NCBI GenBank assembly: GCA_030847615.1
Contig: JAUMIR010000001.1
Location: 159,809,001-159,873,000, forward strand
DNA: 64,000 nt
Origin: Gambelia wislizenii
Lineage: Eukaryota > Chordata > Lepidosauria > Squamata > Crotaphytidae
Reading direction: 5' to 3'
Of this stretch, positions 11,728 to 19,963 are shown in pieces. The first letter of the stretch is position 1, and each line of letters begins with the position of its first letter. Made by a program: the position numbers and the translations under genes. The notes beneath the pieces are model-generated. The model ran no database searches. It worked only from the letters and a program-made list of their open reading frames with translations, and was not told where the DNA came from.

Positions 11728-12084
11728 TAAGGAGATTTTCAGACTGCATTTTACCGTGGCTCATGCGGGAGGAGCTTCCGGGAGAGGGATGGCGGTCTTG
11801 TGCGGCAGAGGGTCGTTTTCGGACGCCGCCGTCCCTCTCCTGAAACCATCCGTGTCACTTCCGTGAAGCTTCGGAAGCCGCAGAGCCATATTTTAATCAC
11901 GGGCAACCTCCGTGATTAAAATATGGCTCTGCGGCTTCCGAAGCTTCATGGAAGTGACACGGATGGTTTCGGGAGAGGGACAGCGGCGTCCGAAAATGAC
12001 CCTCTGCCACATAAGACCGCCGTCCCTCTCCCAGAAGCTCCTCCCACATGAGCCATGGTAAAATGCGGTCTGAAAATCTCCTAA
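11728..12084. mobile_element. Harbinger-like near-perfect palindromic MITE
   Basis: The element is 11731-12081 (351 bp) with TAA on each side (11728-11730, 12082-12084). TIRs read GGAGATTTTCAGACTGC and, reverse complemented, GGAGATTTTCAGACCGC. Almost the whole element is one inverted repeat of about 170-base arms around GGCAACC at 11901-11907. A 3-bp TAA target fits the PIF/Harbinger superfamily, but no transposase is present to prove it. It sits inside the CR1 3' end, replacing a continuous GTAAGAGCTGTTCAGCAG seen in other copies. Confidence 0.83.
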
Positions 12085-12257
12085 GAATTATGCAACAGTG
12101 GAATAAACTGCCTCAGAGTGTGGTCTAGTCTCATTTGGGAGTTTTAAACAGAGGCTGGATGGCCATCTGTCGAGAGTGCTTTGATTGTGTATTCCTGCAT
12201 GGTATGGGTTGGAAGGGATGGCCCTCGTGGTCTCTTTCAACTCTATGATTCTATGAT

Positions 12258-12488
12258 ATCTACTGTAGGGCAGTCTTTGAAGATAAACAGCTTGGTGAAA
12301 AGTGGGAGTGGAGAGAATATATATTTTGGTTCAGTACAGCCTCCTTATTCTGTTGAAATCTTTCTTTCTGACATTCCTGTCTAAGACCTATCTGGGCTGT
12401 AATGCCTTAGTCTACAGTTGGGTGAATCCACTGATGTAATGCTTTCATATACAATATAATAAAACAAAAATCTATCCATGCAGAAGAC
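12258..12488. other. unassigned spacer
   Basis: No recognised repeat between the CR1 end and the next MITE. Confidence 0.5.
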
Positions 12489-12717
12489 TAGGGAGATTTT
12501 TACACTATGCTGTTATAGTGTTACTATTCCACTTTATTTGCTATGGCTGCCTCCTGTGGAATCCTGGGATTTGCAGTTTAGGAGGGGCATTAACAACTCT
12601 CAGCCAGAAAGCTCTTAGGCCTCACTAAACTACAAATCCCAGAGTTCCACAGGAGGAAGCCAGAGCAGTTAAAGTGGAATAGTAACACTATAAAAATGTA
12701 TTGTGAAAATCTCCTAG
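12489..12717. mobile_element. palindromic MITE with Harbinger-like ends
   Basis: The element is 12492-12714 with TAG on each side. Ends are GGAGATTTTTAC and, reverse complemented, GGAGATTTTCAC, matching the terminal nine bases of the 351-bp palindrome at 11.7 kb. Inner arms share TATAGTGTTACTATTCCACT, and the centre holds facing CTACAAATCCCAGAG-type motifs. The inside differs completely from the 11.7-kb element, so it is a second family sharing terminal sequence. Confidence 0.75.
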
Positions 12718-13098
12718 GTATCAGCCTTTTATAATGTAAGCCCCCACCTTCCATCTGAAGTACTGATAGTACATCCCAGACATGTTTAATATCTCAGTTA
12801 GTGTTATAGTAAGCAACCTTTGCATGCTTGCACTCACTAATTGCTAGTTTACATGTTTGCTGACTTCTAGTTTGTTTGCTTTTCCACACCCTGTCTCATA
12901 CTGCTGCTTCTCTAATCTGCAGCCATTTTTCCTCTTCTCTCTCTCCTCCATTACACCATGTGTTTTATTATGGACAAATATTCCTAAACTTACTTTTACA
13001 TGTTTAACTAAGAAGACTGAGCTCATTTCTTTTCTCTGCTAGTGGGGGTGGGTCGGCAAGGGACTGGTTATTGCTCAGTTTCTGCCTAGCAAACTGAT
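12718..13098. other. unassigned
   Basis: No recognised feature. The facing short frames at 12844-13042 are shadows of each other without a domain. Confidence 0.55.
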
Positions 13099-13239
13099 TA
13101 CAGTTGTCCCTCCACATTCGCGAACTTGACATTCGCGGTTTCGGTTATTCGCGGTTTTGGGAGGGCCCCCCCGGCCCCCCCCAAAACCGCGACACGGGGC
13201 CTCCAGAGGCCCCGTGAAAGACATAGAGGGAGCGGGGAG

Positions 13240-14410
13240 GCCCAGGGAGGCATCCACGGGGCCCCTGGAGGCGCTCCGGAGGCCCCATGAAGGCCTGGGG
13301 AGGGGTGGGGAGGCGATCCTGGGGCCTCCGGAGCATCTCCGGAGGCCCCAGAAAGGCCTGGGGACGCGGTGGGGAGGGCTGGGGAGGCGATCCTGGGGCC
13401 TCCGGAGACGCTCCGGAGGCCCCAGGAAGGCCTGGGGATGCGGTGGGGAGGGCTGGGGAGGCGATCCTGGGGCCTCCGGAGACGCTCCGGAGGCCCCAGG
13501 AAGGCCTGGGGACGGGGTGGGGAGGGCTGGGGAGGCGATCCTGGGGCCTCCGGAGCATCTCCGGAGGCCCCAGGAAGGCTTGGGGACGGGGTGGGGAGGG
13601 CTGGGGAGGCGATCCTGGGGCCTCCGGAGACGCTCCGGAGGCCCCAGGAAGGCCTGGGGAGGGCTGGGGAGGTGATCCTGGGGCCTCCGGAGACGCTCCG
13701 GAGGCCCCAGGAAGGCCTGGGGACGGGGTGGGGAGGGCTGGGGAGGCGATCGTGGGGCCTCCGGAGACGCTCCGGAGGCCCCAGGAAGGCCTGGGGACGC
13801 GGTGGGGAGGGCTGGGGAGGCGATCCTGGGGCCTCCGGAGCATCTCCGGAGGCCCCAGGAAGGCTTGGGGACGGGGTGGGGAGGGCTGGGGAGGCGATCC
13901 TGGGGCCTCCGGAGCATCTCCGGAGGCCCCAGAAAGGCCTGGGGATGGGGTGGGGAGGGCTAGGGAGGCGATCCTGGGGCCTCCGGAGACGCTCCGGAGG
14001 CCCCAGGAAGGCCTGGGGACGCGGTGGGGAGGGCTGGGGAGGCGATCCTGGGGCCTCCGGAGCATCTCCGGAGGCCCCAGAAAGGCCTGGGGACGGGGTG
14101 GGGAGGGCTGGGGAGGCGATCCTGGGGCCTCCGGAGACGCTCCGGAGGCCCCAGGAAGGCTTGGGGACGGGGGTGGGGAGGGCTGGGGAGGCAATCCTGG
14201 GGCCTCTGGAGCATCTCCGGAGGCCCCAGAAAGGCCTGGGGACGGGGTGGGGAGGGCTGGGGAGGCGATCCTGGGGCCTCCGGAGACGCTCCGGAGGCCC
14301 CAGGAAGGCCTGGGGACGGGGTGGGGAGGGCTGGGGAGGCGATCCTGGGGCCTCCGGAGACGCTCCGGAGGCCCCAGGAAGGCTTGGGGACGGGGTGGGG
14401 AGGGCTGGGG
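13240..14410. repeat. 74-bp GC-rich minisatellite with a hairpin in every unit
   Basis: AGGCGATCCT or a one-base variant starts at 13311, 13385, 13459, 13533, 13607, 13670, 13744, 13818, 13892, 13966, 14040, 14114, 14189, 14263 and 14337. The spacing is 74 except for one 63 (an 11-bp deletion) and one 75. Each unit holds GGGGCCTCCGGAG and CTCCGGAGGCCCC separated by three bases, ACG or CAT. A diverged leader unit precedes 13311. Because 74 is not a multiple of three, stop-free DNA gives overlapping frames of up to 589 codons on both strands with a 74-residue protein period. These are not genes. Confidence 0.95.
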
Positions 14411-14735
14411 AGGGAGGGCCGGGGAGGCCTCCGCGGGGCCTAGGAAGGCCCCGCGAAGGCCTGGGGAGGGAGGGAGGAAGGGCCGGGGAGACCTCCGCGG
14501 GGCCTAGCAAGGCCCCGCAAAGGCCTGGGGAAGGAGGAAGGGAGGGCCGGGGAGGCCTCTGCGGGGCCTCGGAAGGCCCCGCGAAGGCCTGGGGAGGGAG
14601 GGAGGGAGGGCCTTGGAGACCTCCGCGGGGCCTAGCAAGGCCCCACGAAGGCTTGGGGAGGGAGGGAGGGTTGGCCGGGGAGACCTTCGTGGGGCCTAGG
14701 AAGGCCCCGCGAAGGCCTGGGGAGGGAGGGGGAGG
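14411..14735. repeat. 64-bp GC-rich minisatellite block
   Basis: AGGCCTGGGG or a close variant starts at 14457, 14521, 14585, 14649 and 14713, giving an exact 64-bp period. Units hold GGGGCCT and AGGCCCC around a four- to five-base loop, extended to GCGGGGCCT/AGGCCCCGC in the best copies. The units are related to the 74-bp block but lack its GGCGATCCT part. The block abuts the right subterminal region of the host element. Confidence 0.9.
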
Positions 14736-14814
14736 GGTGTCGTTATTCGCGGTTTTTTCACATTCGCGGGGGTCCGCGGAACGGAACCCCCGCGAATGTG
14801 AAGGGACGACTGTA

Positions 14815-14956
14815 CTCTGCTTGAGAGTTGCACTAGTATATCTCACATTACCCAACAGAAAGAACAAGGCCTAAGTCCTTATGACTGAAATGGCTAGCAT
14901 ATTATGCATTTGAACTTGGTTGTTCACCCCAGCTTTAGGTACCTAATGCATTATGG
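14815..14956. other. short dispersed sequence shared with 23.2 kb
   Basis: CAGAAAGAACAAGGCC followed by GTCCTTATGACTGAAATGG and TTATGCATTTGAACTTGG closely resembles 23222-23290. It is a small dispersed repeat without a recognised family. Confidence 0.45.
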
Positions 14957-15105
14957 CCTTTGTCTTTTATTCTGTTTGTTCGCTGTTCTTTGCTTATGCT
15001 GAATTATTTTTAAAGGATTCAATAGCTGTTTTATGAACTGTACCCTGCCCTGATGTCTTATGTATAAGGAAGGATAAAAATATGTCCATAAATAAATAAA
15101 CATAT
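14957..15105 (+). mobile_element. L2-type LINE 3' end
   Basis: GAACTGTACCCTGCCCTGATG then GGATAAAAATATG and an AAATA tail at 15088-15101 resemble the 3' ends of L2-like LINEs elsewhere in the window (22.5 and 40.9 kb). Only the 3' UTR is present. Confidence 0.55.
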
Positions 15106-15275
15106 TAACATTTACCTCCAACTATGACACCAGTGAGTTTGGCACAAAGTACATGACTCTCCACCTTCCTGTTTTATCCTTATACCAGCAACACTGTGAG
15201 ATAAGTGAGTCTGAGAGATAATGACATGCCCTAAGTTACCCTGTTAGCATGCCCTACTACCCCTTCCTACGAGAT
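15106..15275. other. possible old CORE/MIR-like SINE remnant
   Basis: CAGCAACACTGTGAGATAAG then GAGAGATAATGACATGCCC resembles the CORE-SINE region widespread in amniotes. It is too diverged for a firm call. Confidence 0.3.
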
Positions 15276-15280
15276 TCCAT

Positions 15281-15885
15281 GGTCCTGTCTATACGATTTA
15301 AATAATACGTACGGCGTGCGAAAGTTCGCACTTCGGTACAAACAGCCGTTCGGATGCACACAAATGCAAAAGAGGGGGCCCCTGGTTTTCCACCCTGAAA
15401 TACGCACACGCGGCGTTCGGGAGGGAAAGTGGATCGCGAAGAGAAATCCGTACACTGTTCGGATGGCTGATGGGTCTGTACGGTCTGTTCGCACACATAC
15501 GAACAGGCTGTGTAATCTGATTGGCTGGCTGAGTAGAGGGGGTGGGGCTAGCACGGAGGGGAATTGGGAGTGGCCGCCATGTTGGTTTCCCAGCTAGCGA
15601 GCGTCCGGTAAGTCCGTGAATTTATATGTTTATTCATTTTTATTTTATATTGTAAATACGGAAAACTGACTGTCCGCAAACCAGGAACCTTTAAAAAAAA
15701 AAGCAGCGGGAGATTTAAAACTGCCGCTTGGCTTGCTCGCTCCAGCCAGCTTCAGGAAGAGGGAGTCATACGGAGTTTAGGGGGTTTAAAAAATCGTATA
15801 GCCGGTTCGTATGCATACGAATGACAGACTGTTCGTATTTTTTGCCCCCCATATGGATTTTTTATAGATCGTATAGCCGCACCCC
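15281..15885. mobile_element. CpG-rich non-autonomous element with promoter-like interior
   Basis: CTATACGAT at 15289-15297 on the left faces ATCGTATAG at 15868-15876 on the right. The outermost ends read GGTCCTGTCTATACGAT and, reverse complemented, GGGGTGCGGCTATACGAT. CpG is very frequent through 15290-15620, unlike neighbouring DNA. Internal palindromes include GTGCGAA/TTCGCAC at 15317-15332 and a perfect 16-base TTCGTATGCATACGAA at 15806-15821. TSDs could not be fixed. Frames up to 95 codons exist on both strands, but none is recognisable. Confidence 0.5.
15518..15613 (+). promoter_or_regulatory. promoter-like cluster: CCAAT, GC box, YY1, splice donor
   Basis: In order on the plus strand: an inverted CCAAT box (ATTGG, 15520-15524), a GC-box-like GGGGGTGGGG (about 15538-15547), CCGCCATGTTGG at 15574-15585 whose reverse complement contains the YY1 core AACATGGCGGC, and CCG followed by GTAAGT at 15608-15613, a consensus 5' splice site. 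YY1 sites just downstream of start sites and an early donor are typical of TATA-less promoters of genes and mobile elements. Activity is inferred, not shown. Confidence 0.45.
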
Positions 15886-17289
15886 ATAACTAGACGTATT
15901 AGACACTTTTTGGGGTCATATTGGCTTAGGCAGGCTGGAGGTCAGTTGAAGGTCACAATGACCTGAGATGTGTTTAGAAATATGATGGTGGGAAAGCCCA
16001 AGTCAGGATTGAGCGGAAAGCCCCCATAATGAGTTTATGCCAGCAATCCAGTCACTGAGGGGGTATGTGCTAACCCTTACTTCCAGCCCTGGGTGTTTCC
16101 AGAAATAATTTAATCAAGCAATTAAGTGACCATTCCTTATTCCACACCCTACGGAAATCTCTCCTTATACCCCTTCCTGTCCAACCTTACAAGCTTGTCA
16201 CAAGCCCATCAAGCTTCTCTGTCTCCACAGTTAAAGCAAACAGTTGACTTTCAGTTTCTTTTGTCTATTCCATGGGAGAACCATCCAAGTTTTGTTATTA
16301 ATAACTCATCCATCCAAGGCACGGAATATGGAATAAAGTAGATGGACCTGGCCACTCTCTTTCTTGGAAGCCATGGATCAGAACCTCCAGTGCCACTGTC
16401 AATGCTTGTCTGAGTATCTTTGCTACTCTTCGAGACTGCTAACTATCACCCTATCTTCCTGGACTGCTCCCCCTCTATCCAACCTCTCTGCCTTACTATA
16501 GCATTGGATGGTTCATAAGAATGTATGTTGTATATGTTAGCTTACTTTCTGTATTATTCCAATACAATATTTTATTTACTTTAACTGGAGCCTCCTCTAC
16601 AGTTAGTACTGGTATAAATAGGTGAAAAGATTCCTAAAGTCACCCTCTTTTCACAGGCCTCCTGTTTTAGTTAATAATCCCCCTGAATATTAAATGAGAT
16701 TTTGGCATTATAGGTGGGACTTTTAATACCCCCCACCTCTGAGGGTAACATCCCAGAGAGTTTTGCGACTCACTGGGGACTAAAACCTAGATATTCTAAA
16801 TGTGCACCTAATCACTATAATTATAACCAACTGTAGTCACCACACTAAATTAGATTAATACGTTTTTAATGAAAACGGAACAGGCTTCATTGTGACAATT
16901 TGGCCAGCAGGAGCCAAAGCAGTGCCTTGCTCCCAATGTCTTTTGTACTTAAGAAAAGACATTTTGCTTTTGTACTTCATTTTATGTATATTTCCCTCAC
17001 ACTGTTACACCTTCCTATATACAGTTTTAATTCAGGACTAAAATACTATATTCCTGGTCTTCCTTCCTTTATTTCTGCTCTGCTCCCTGTGTCTTAAATT
17101 CCTGGATTTGTGGTAGGATTTTCTCTTGGGACAACCACTTATGCAGCATCTGAAAAGAGGTAGTGAAATACCAAAGAAAGAGGAAATGCAGCATTTTTTA
17201 TTTTTAAAAAGACAGAAGAAAACACAAATCTGTACAAAATGTGCCTATCTTAATAAAACTGAAAGACCGTAGCTTCTTACACAAGCCAG
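15886..17289. other. unassigned
   Basis: No family recognised. The proline- and serine-rich frame at 16126-16341 and a TTTTGCGACTCACTGGGGAC phrase near 16762 hinted at an old LTR retroelement, but no paired LTR, primer site or pol motif was found. Confidence 0.45.
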
Positions 17290-17515
17290 CTCAAGTTTTA
17301 AGATCTTCAGGAGAGGGCTTCCTCTCATTCCCATCTCTTTTGCAAGCGCATTTGGTGGGGACTCAGGCAAGAGGCTTCTCAGTGGCTGCTCCCAGGCTGT
17401 GAAACTATCTCCCACAGAAGGTCCAGTGGGTCTCCTCCCTTCTTTCTTTCTTTCTGCCAGCAGGTGAAGATGTTTTCACTCAGAAAGCCCTTGAATTTTA
17501 ATGATGGACCAGTAG
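17290..17515 (+). mobile_element. L2-type LINE remnant
   Basis: AGATCTTCAGGAGAGGGCTT then GCATTTGGTGGGGACTC and TTCTCAGTGGCTGCTCCC match the C-terminal coding region seen again at 29.1 kb. It is truncated where a CR1 begins. Confidence 0.65.
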
Positions 17516-18925
17516 TGGGGAGAAATCATCAAAGAAGAATTCAAACAAATACCCAGCTTGTGTAGGGTGGAAATCAGAAAAGTAAAAGCACAGATGGAGC
17601 TCAGGTTTGCTAGTCAGGTTAAAAACAATAACAAGGACTTTTATGGATATGTCCGCAGCAAAAGAAAGAACAAGGAAATTGTAGGGCCACTGCACGGAGA
17701 AAGTAGCTAATTGCTAACAGGGGACAGAAAAAAGGCAGAACTACTCAATACCTTCTTTGCCTCGGTCCTCTCCCAAAAGGAGAACAGTGCTCAACCTGCA
17801 GAAAATGGAGCAGATGATGCAATAGGGGAAATGCAGCATAGACTAGGTAAAGAGGTTGTTCAGGAATACCTGGCCAGTATAAATGAGTACAAGTCTCCAG
17901 GGCCAGATGAACTTCATCCAAGGGTACTAAAAGAACTGGCAGAAGTAATCTCAGAGCCACTGTCAAAAATTTTTGAGAACTCCTGGAGAACAGGAGGTCC
18001 GAGCAGATTGGAGGAGGGCAAATGTTGTCCCCATCTTTAAAAGAGGGAAAAAAAGAAGACCCAAATAATTATTTCAGTAAGGCCTTTGACAAGGTTCCCA
18101 ATGACATTCTTGCAAACAAGCTTGTAAAATGTGGGCTAGACAAGTTAACTGTTCAATGGATTTGTAATTGGTTGACTGGCCGAACCCAAAGGGTGCTCAG
18201 CAGTGGCTCCTCTTCGTCTTGGAAAGATGTGACCAGTGGGGTGCCACAGGGTTCTGTCCTGGGCCCAGTGCTATTCAACATCTTTATCAATGACTTGAAT
18301 GAGGGAATTAGGGGCATGCTTATCAAATTTGCAGATGACACCAAATTAGGAGAGTAGCTATTACCCTAGAGGGCAGGATCAAAATTCAAAATGATCTGGA
18401 TAGACTGGAGAGCTGGGGCCAAAGCTAACAAAATGAAATTCAATATGGAGAAATGTAAGATACTGCACTTAGGGTGGAAGAATGAAATGCATAGATATAG
18501 GATGGGGGAGACCTGGCTGAAGGAGACTACGTGCAAAAGGGATCTAGGAGTCCTAGTAGACCACATGTTGAACATGAGTCAACAGTGTGATGCAGCAGCT
18601 AAAAAGGCCAATGCAATTTTGGGCTGCATCAATAGAAGTATAGTGTCTAGATCTAGGGAAGTAATAGTGCCACTCTATTCTGCCTTGGTCAGACCTCACC
18701 TAGAATACTGTGTCCAGTTCTGGGCACCACAATTCAAAAAGGATATTGACAAATTGGAGCGTGTCCCGAGAAGGGCGACTAAAATGGTGAAAGGTCTGGA
18801 AACCATGCCTTATGAGGAGAGACTTAGGGAGCTGGGTATGTTTAGCCTGGAAAAAAGATGGTTAAGAGGTGATATGATAGCCTGTTTAAGTATTTGAAGG
18901 GGTGTCATGTTGAGGATGGCTAAAA
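17516..18925 (+). mobile_element. CR1 LINE, 5'-truncated, with an internal RT deletion
   Basis: CR1 ORF2 is readable across frames: [88 protein letters not shown] and FADDTKLG (17658-18348). The C-terminal domain is open at 18391-18897. DPNNY is followed directly by FSKAFDKVP near 18075, whereas the copy at 33.4 kb has roughly 200 bases more, so part of the RT fingers is deleted. Frameshifts and stops make it inactive. The FADD catalytic box itself is intact at 18328-18339. Confidence 0.9.
18391..18897 (+). pseudogene. CR1 ORF2 C-terminal fragment
   Basis: A 168-codon open stretch that includes [56 protein letters not shown] and [18 protein letters not shown], the conserved region after the RT palm in CR1. 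It starts with an internal methionine, not an ORF2 start, and is out of frame with the upstream RT piece. It is a decayed transposon fragment. Confidence 0.85.
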
Positions 18926-19490
18926 TACAGGGGAGGTTTCACTGTGAACAGTGCAAAATGGTTACAGATGAAATATTACTGTATTATCTTCGAACTCAAT
19001 AATAAAGAATTAATTTTCTATGAATCTCCAGTGTATATTGTGATTCAAATCAAATTAGTTTTAGTGCATATATTACACCAAAGTGTCACATGCAATTAAT
19101 AAATAAGTACATATAAATTTTTACACACACATAATCAAGTTCTTATGTACATGAACATGTGGGATGCAAATTCCAAAGTGTCCACAATGTCCATAAATAC
19201 TTATTTGCAGGGTTTGGGAATACATTCACTTGTATGCAGTCATTTTCCTTTCATCATTCCAATTAGACAGGAAAAGTATCTTCTTTCAAACAAGATGTCC
19301 AAATATGAGATAGTACAGTGATGGATGGGGTAAGCCACGTGCTCCAATTACTCTCCAGAGTGCATTGCAGACGCCAACCTCCAGAGATTAATTCTAGTTG
19401 ATGTTTCATTTCCTTTTTCAATGCAATGCTAGGAGTCTCAACTGTACGTTTAACAATCACAATGATAATTTCCTTCCACTCCCTCTCTGG
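18926..19490. other. unassigned
   Basis: No family recognised between two CR1 copies. Confidence 0.5.
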
Positions 19491-19963
19491 TTGATGGGCC
19501 GAATCCAAAGGGTAGTCACCAATGGCTCCTCTTCATCCTGGAGAGAAGTAACCAGCAGGGTGCCACAGCATTCTGACGTGGGCCCAGTGTTATTCAACAT
19601 CTTTATCAATGACTTGGATGAGGTAATAGAGGGCATGCTTATCAAGTTTTCACTAAATTAGGAGGGATAGCTAATAGAGGACAGGATTAGAATACAAAAT
19701 GACCTCAACAGATTAGAAAGCTGGGGCCAAAACTAACAAAATAAATTTCAAGAGGGAGAAATGTAGAATACTACACTTGGGCAGTAAAAATGAAAAGCAC
19801 AGATATAGGATGGGTAACACCTGGCTTGATGGGAGTACATACAAAAGGGATCCAGGAGTCTTAGTGGACCACAAACTGAACATAATTCAGCAGTGGGACG
19901 CGGCACCTAAAAAAAGCAAATGTGATTCTAGGCTGAATTAATAGGAGTATAGTGTCTAGATCA
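19491..19963 (+). mobile_element. CR1 LINE (left part), split by L2
   Basis: CR1 from [14 protein letters not shown] and [18 protein letters not shown] to the region before [14 protein letters not shown]. The FADD catalytic box is lost: IKF runs straight into SLN and a stop near 19650. The sequence breaks at AGATCA (19958-19963) where an antisense L2 is inserted, and resumes at 21591. Confidence 0.87.

Larger units (their letters stand above)
10925..12257 (+). mobile_element. CR1 LINE 3' end, carrying two nested DNA elements
   Basis: The CR1 C-terminal region is readable in pieces: the DNA for GLEAMHYEEQLRELDMF at 10945-11000, and AGCAATGGACTCAAACTACA near 11663. It ends in the CR1 3' signature CTCTATGATTCTATGAT at 12241-12257. 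It is split by a family A element (11100-11652) and a Harbinger-like palindrome (11731-12081). Both insertions must be younger than this CR1. Only the last part of ORF2 and the 3' UTR are present, and the coding part has stops. Confidence 0.85.
13101..14812. mobile_element. Tigger-like element expanded by a GC-rich minisatellite
   Basis: The left end CAGTTGTCCCTCCACATTCG and the reverse-complemented right end CAGTCGTCCCTTCACATTCG differ at only two positions. TA flanks both sides (13099-13100, 14813-14814). Subterminal TTATTCGCGGTTTT occurs at 13145 and again, direct, near 14741. Everything between is a tandem repeat, so the element is about 1.7 kb rather than the roughly 230 bp of its relatives. 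No transposase is encoded. Confidence 0.82.

Noticed and set aside
13240..14735. CRISPR-like array of repeats and spacers
   Set aside because: Units are contiguous 74- and 64-bp tandem copies, with no unique spacers, inside a eukaryotic transposon.
13098..14874. Very long open frames (up to 589 codons) on both strands
   Set aside because: They lie entirely in the tandem array. Several overlap in different phases and both directions, and the protein period equals the DNA period (74), which follows from a stop-free 74-bp unit.
15257..15597. Overlapping 66-95 codon frames on both strands in the CpG-rich element
   Set aside because: All phases are open at once because of GC-rich composition, and no transposase motif is visible.
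16060..16830. Possible old retrovirus or LTR
   Set aside because: Only weak hints (a primer-site-like phrase and a Pro/Ser-rich frame). No paired LTRs, and no gag, pol or envelope motif.
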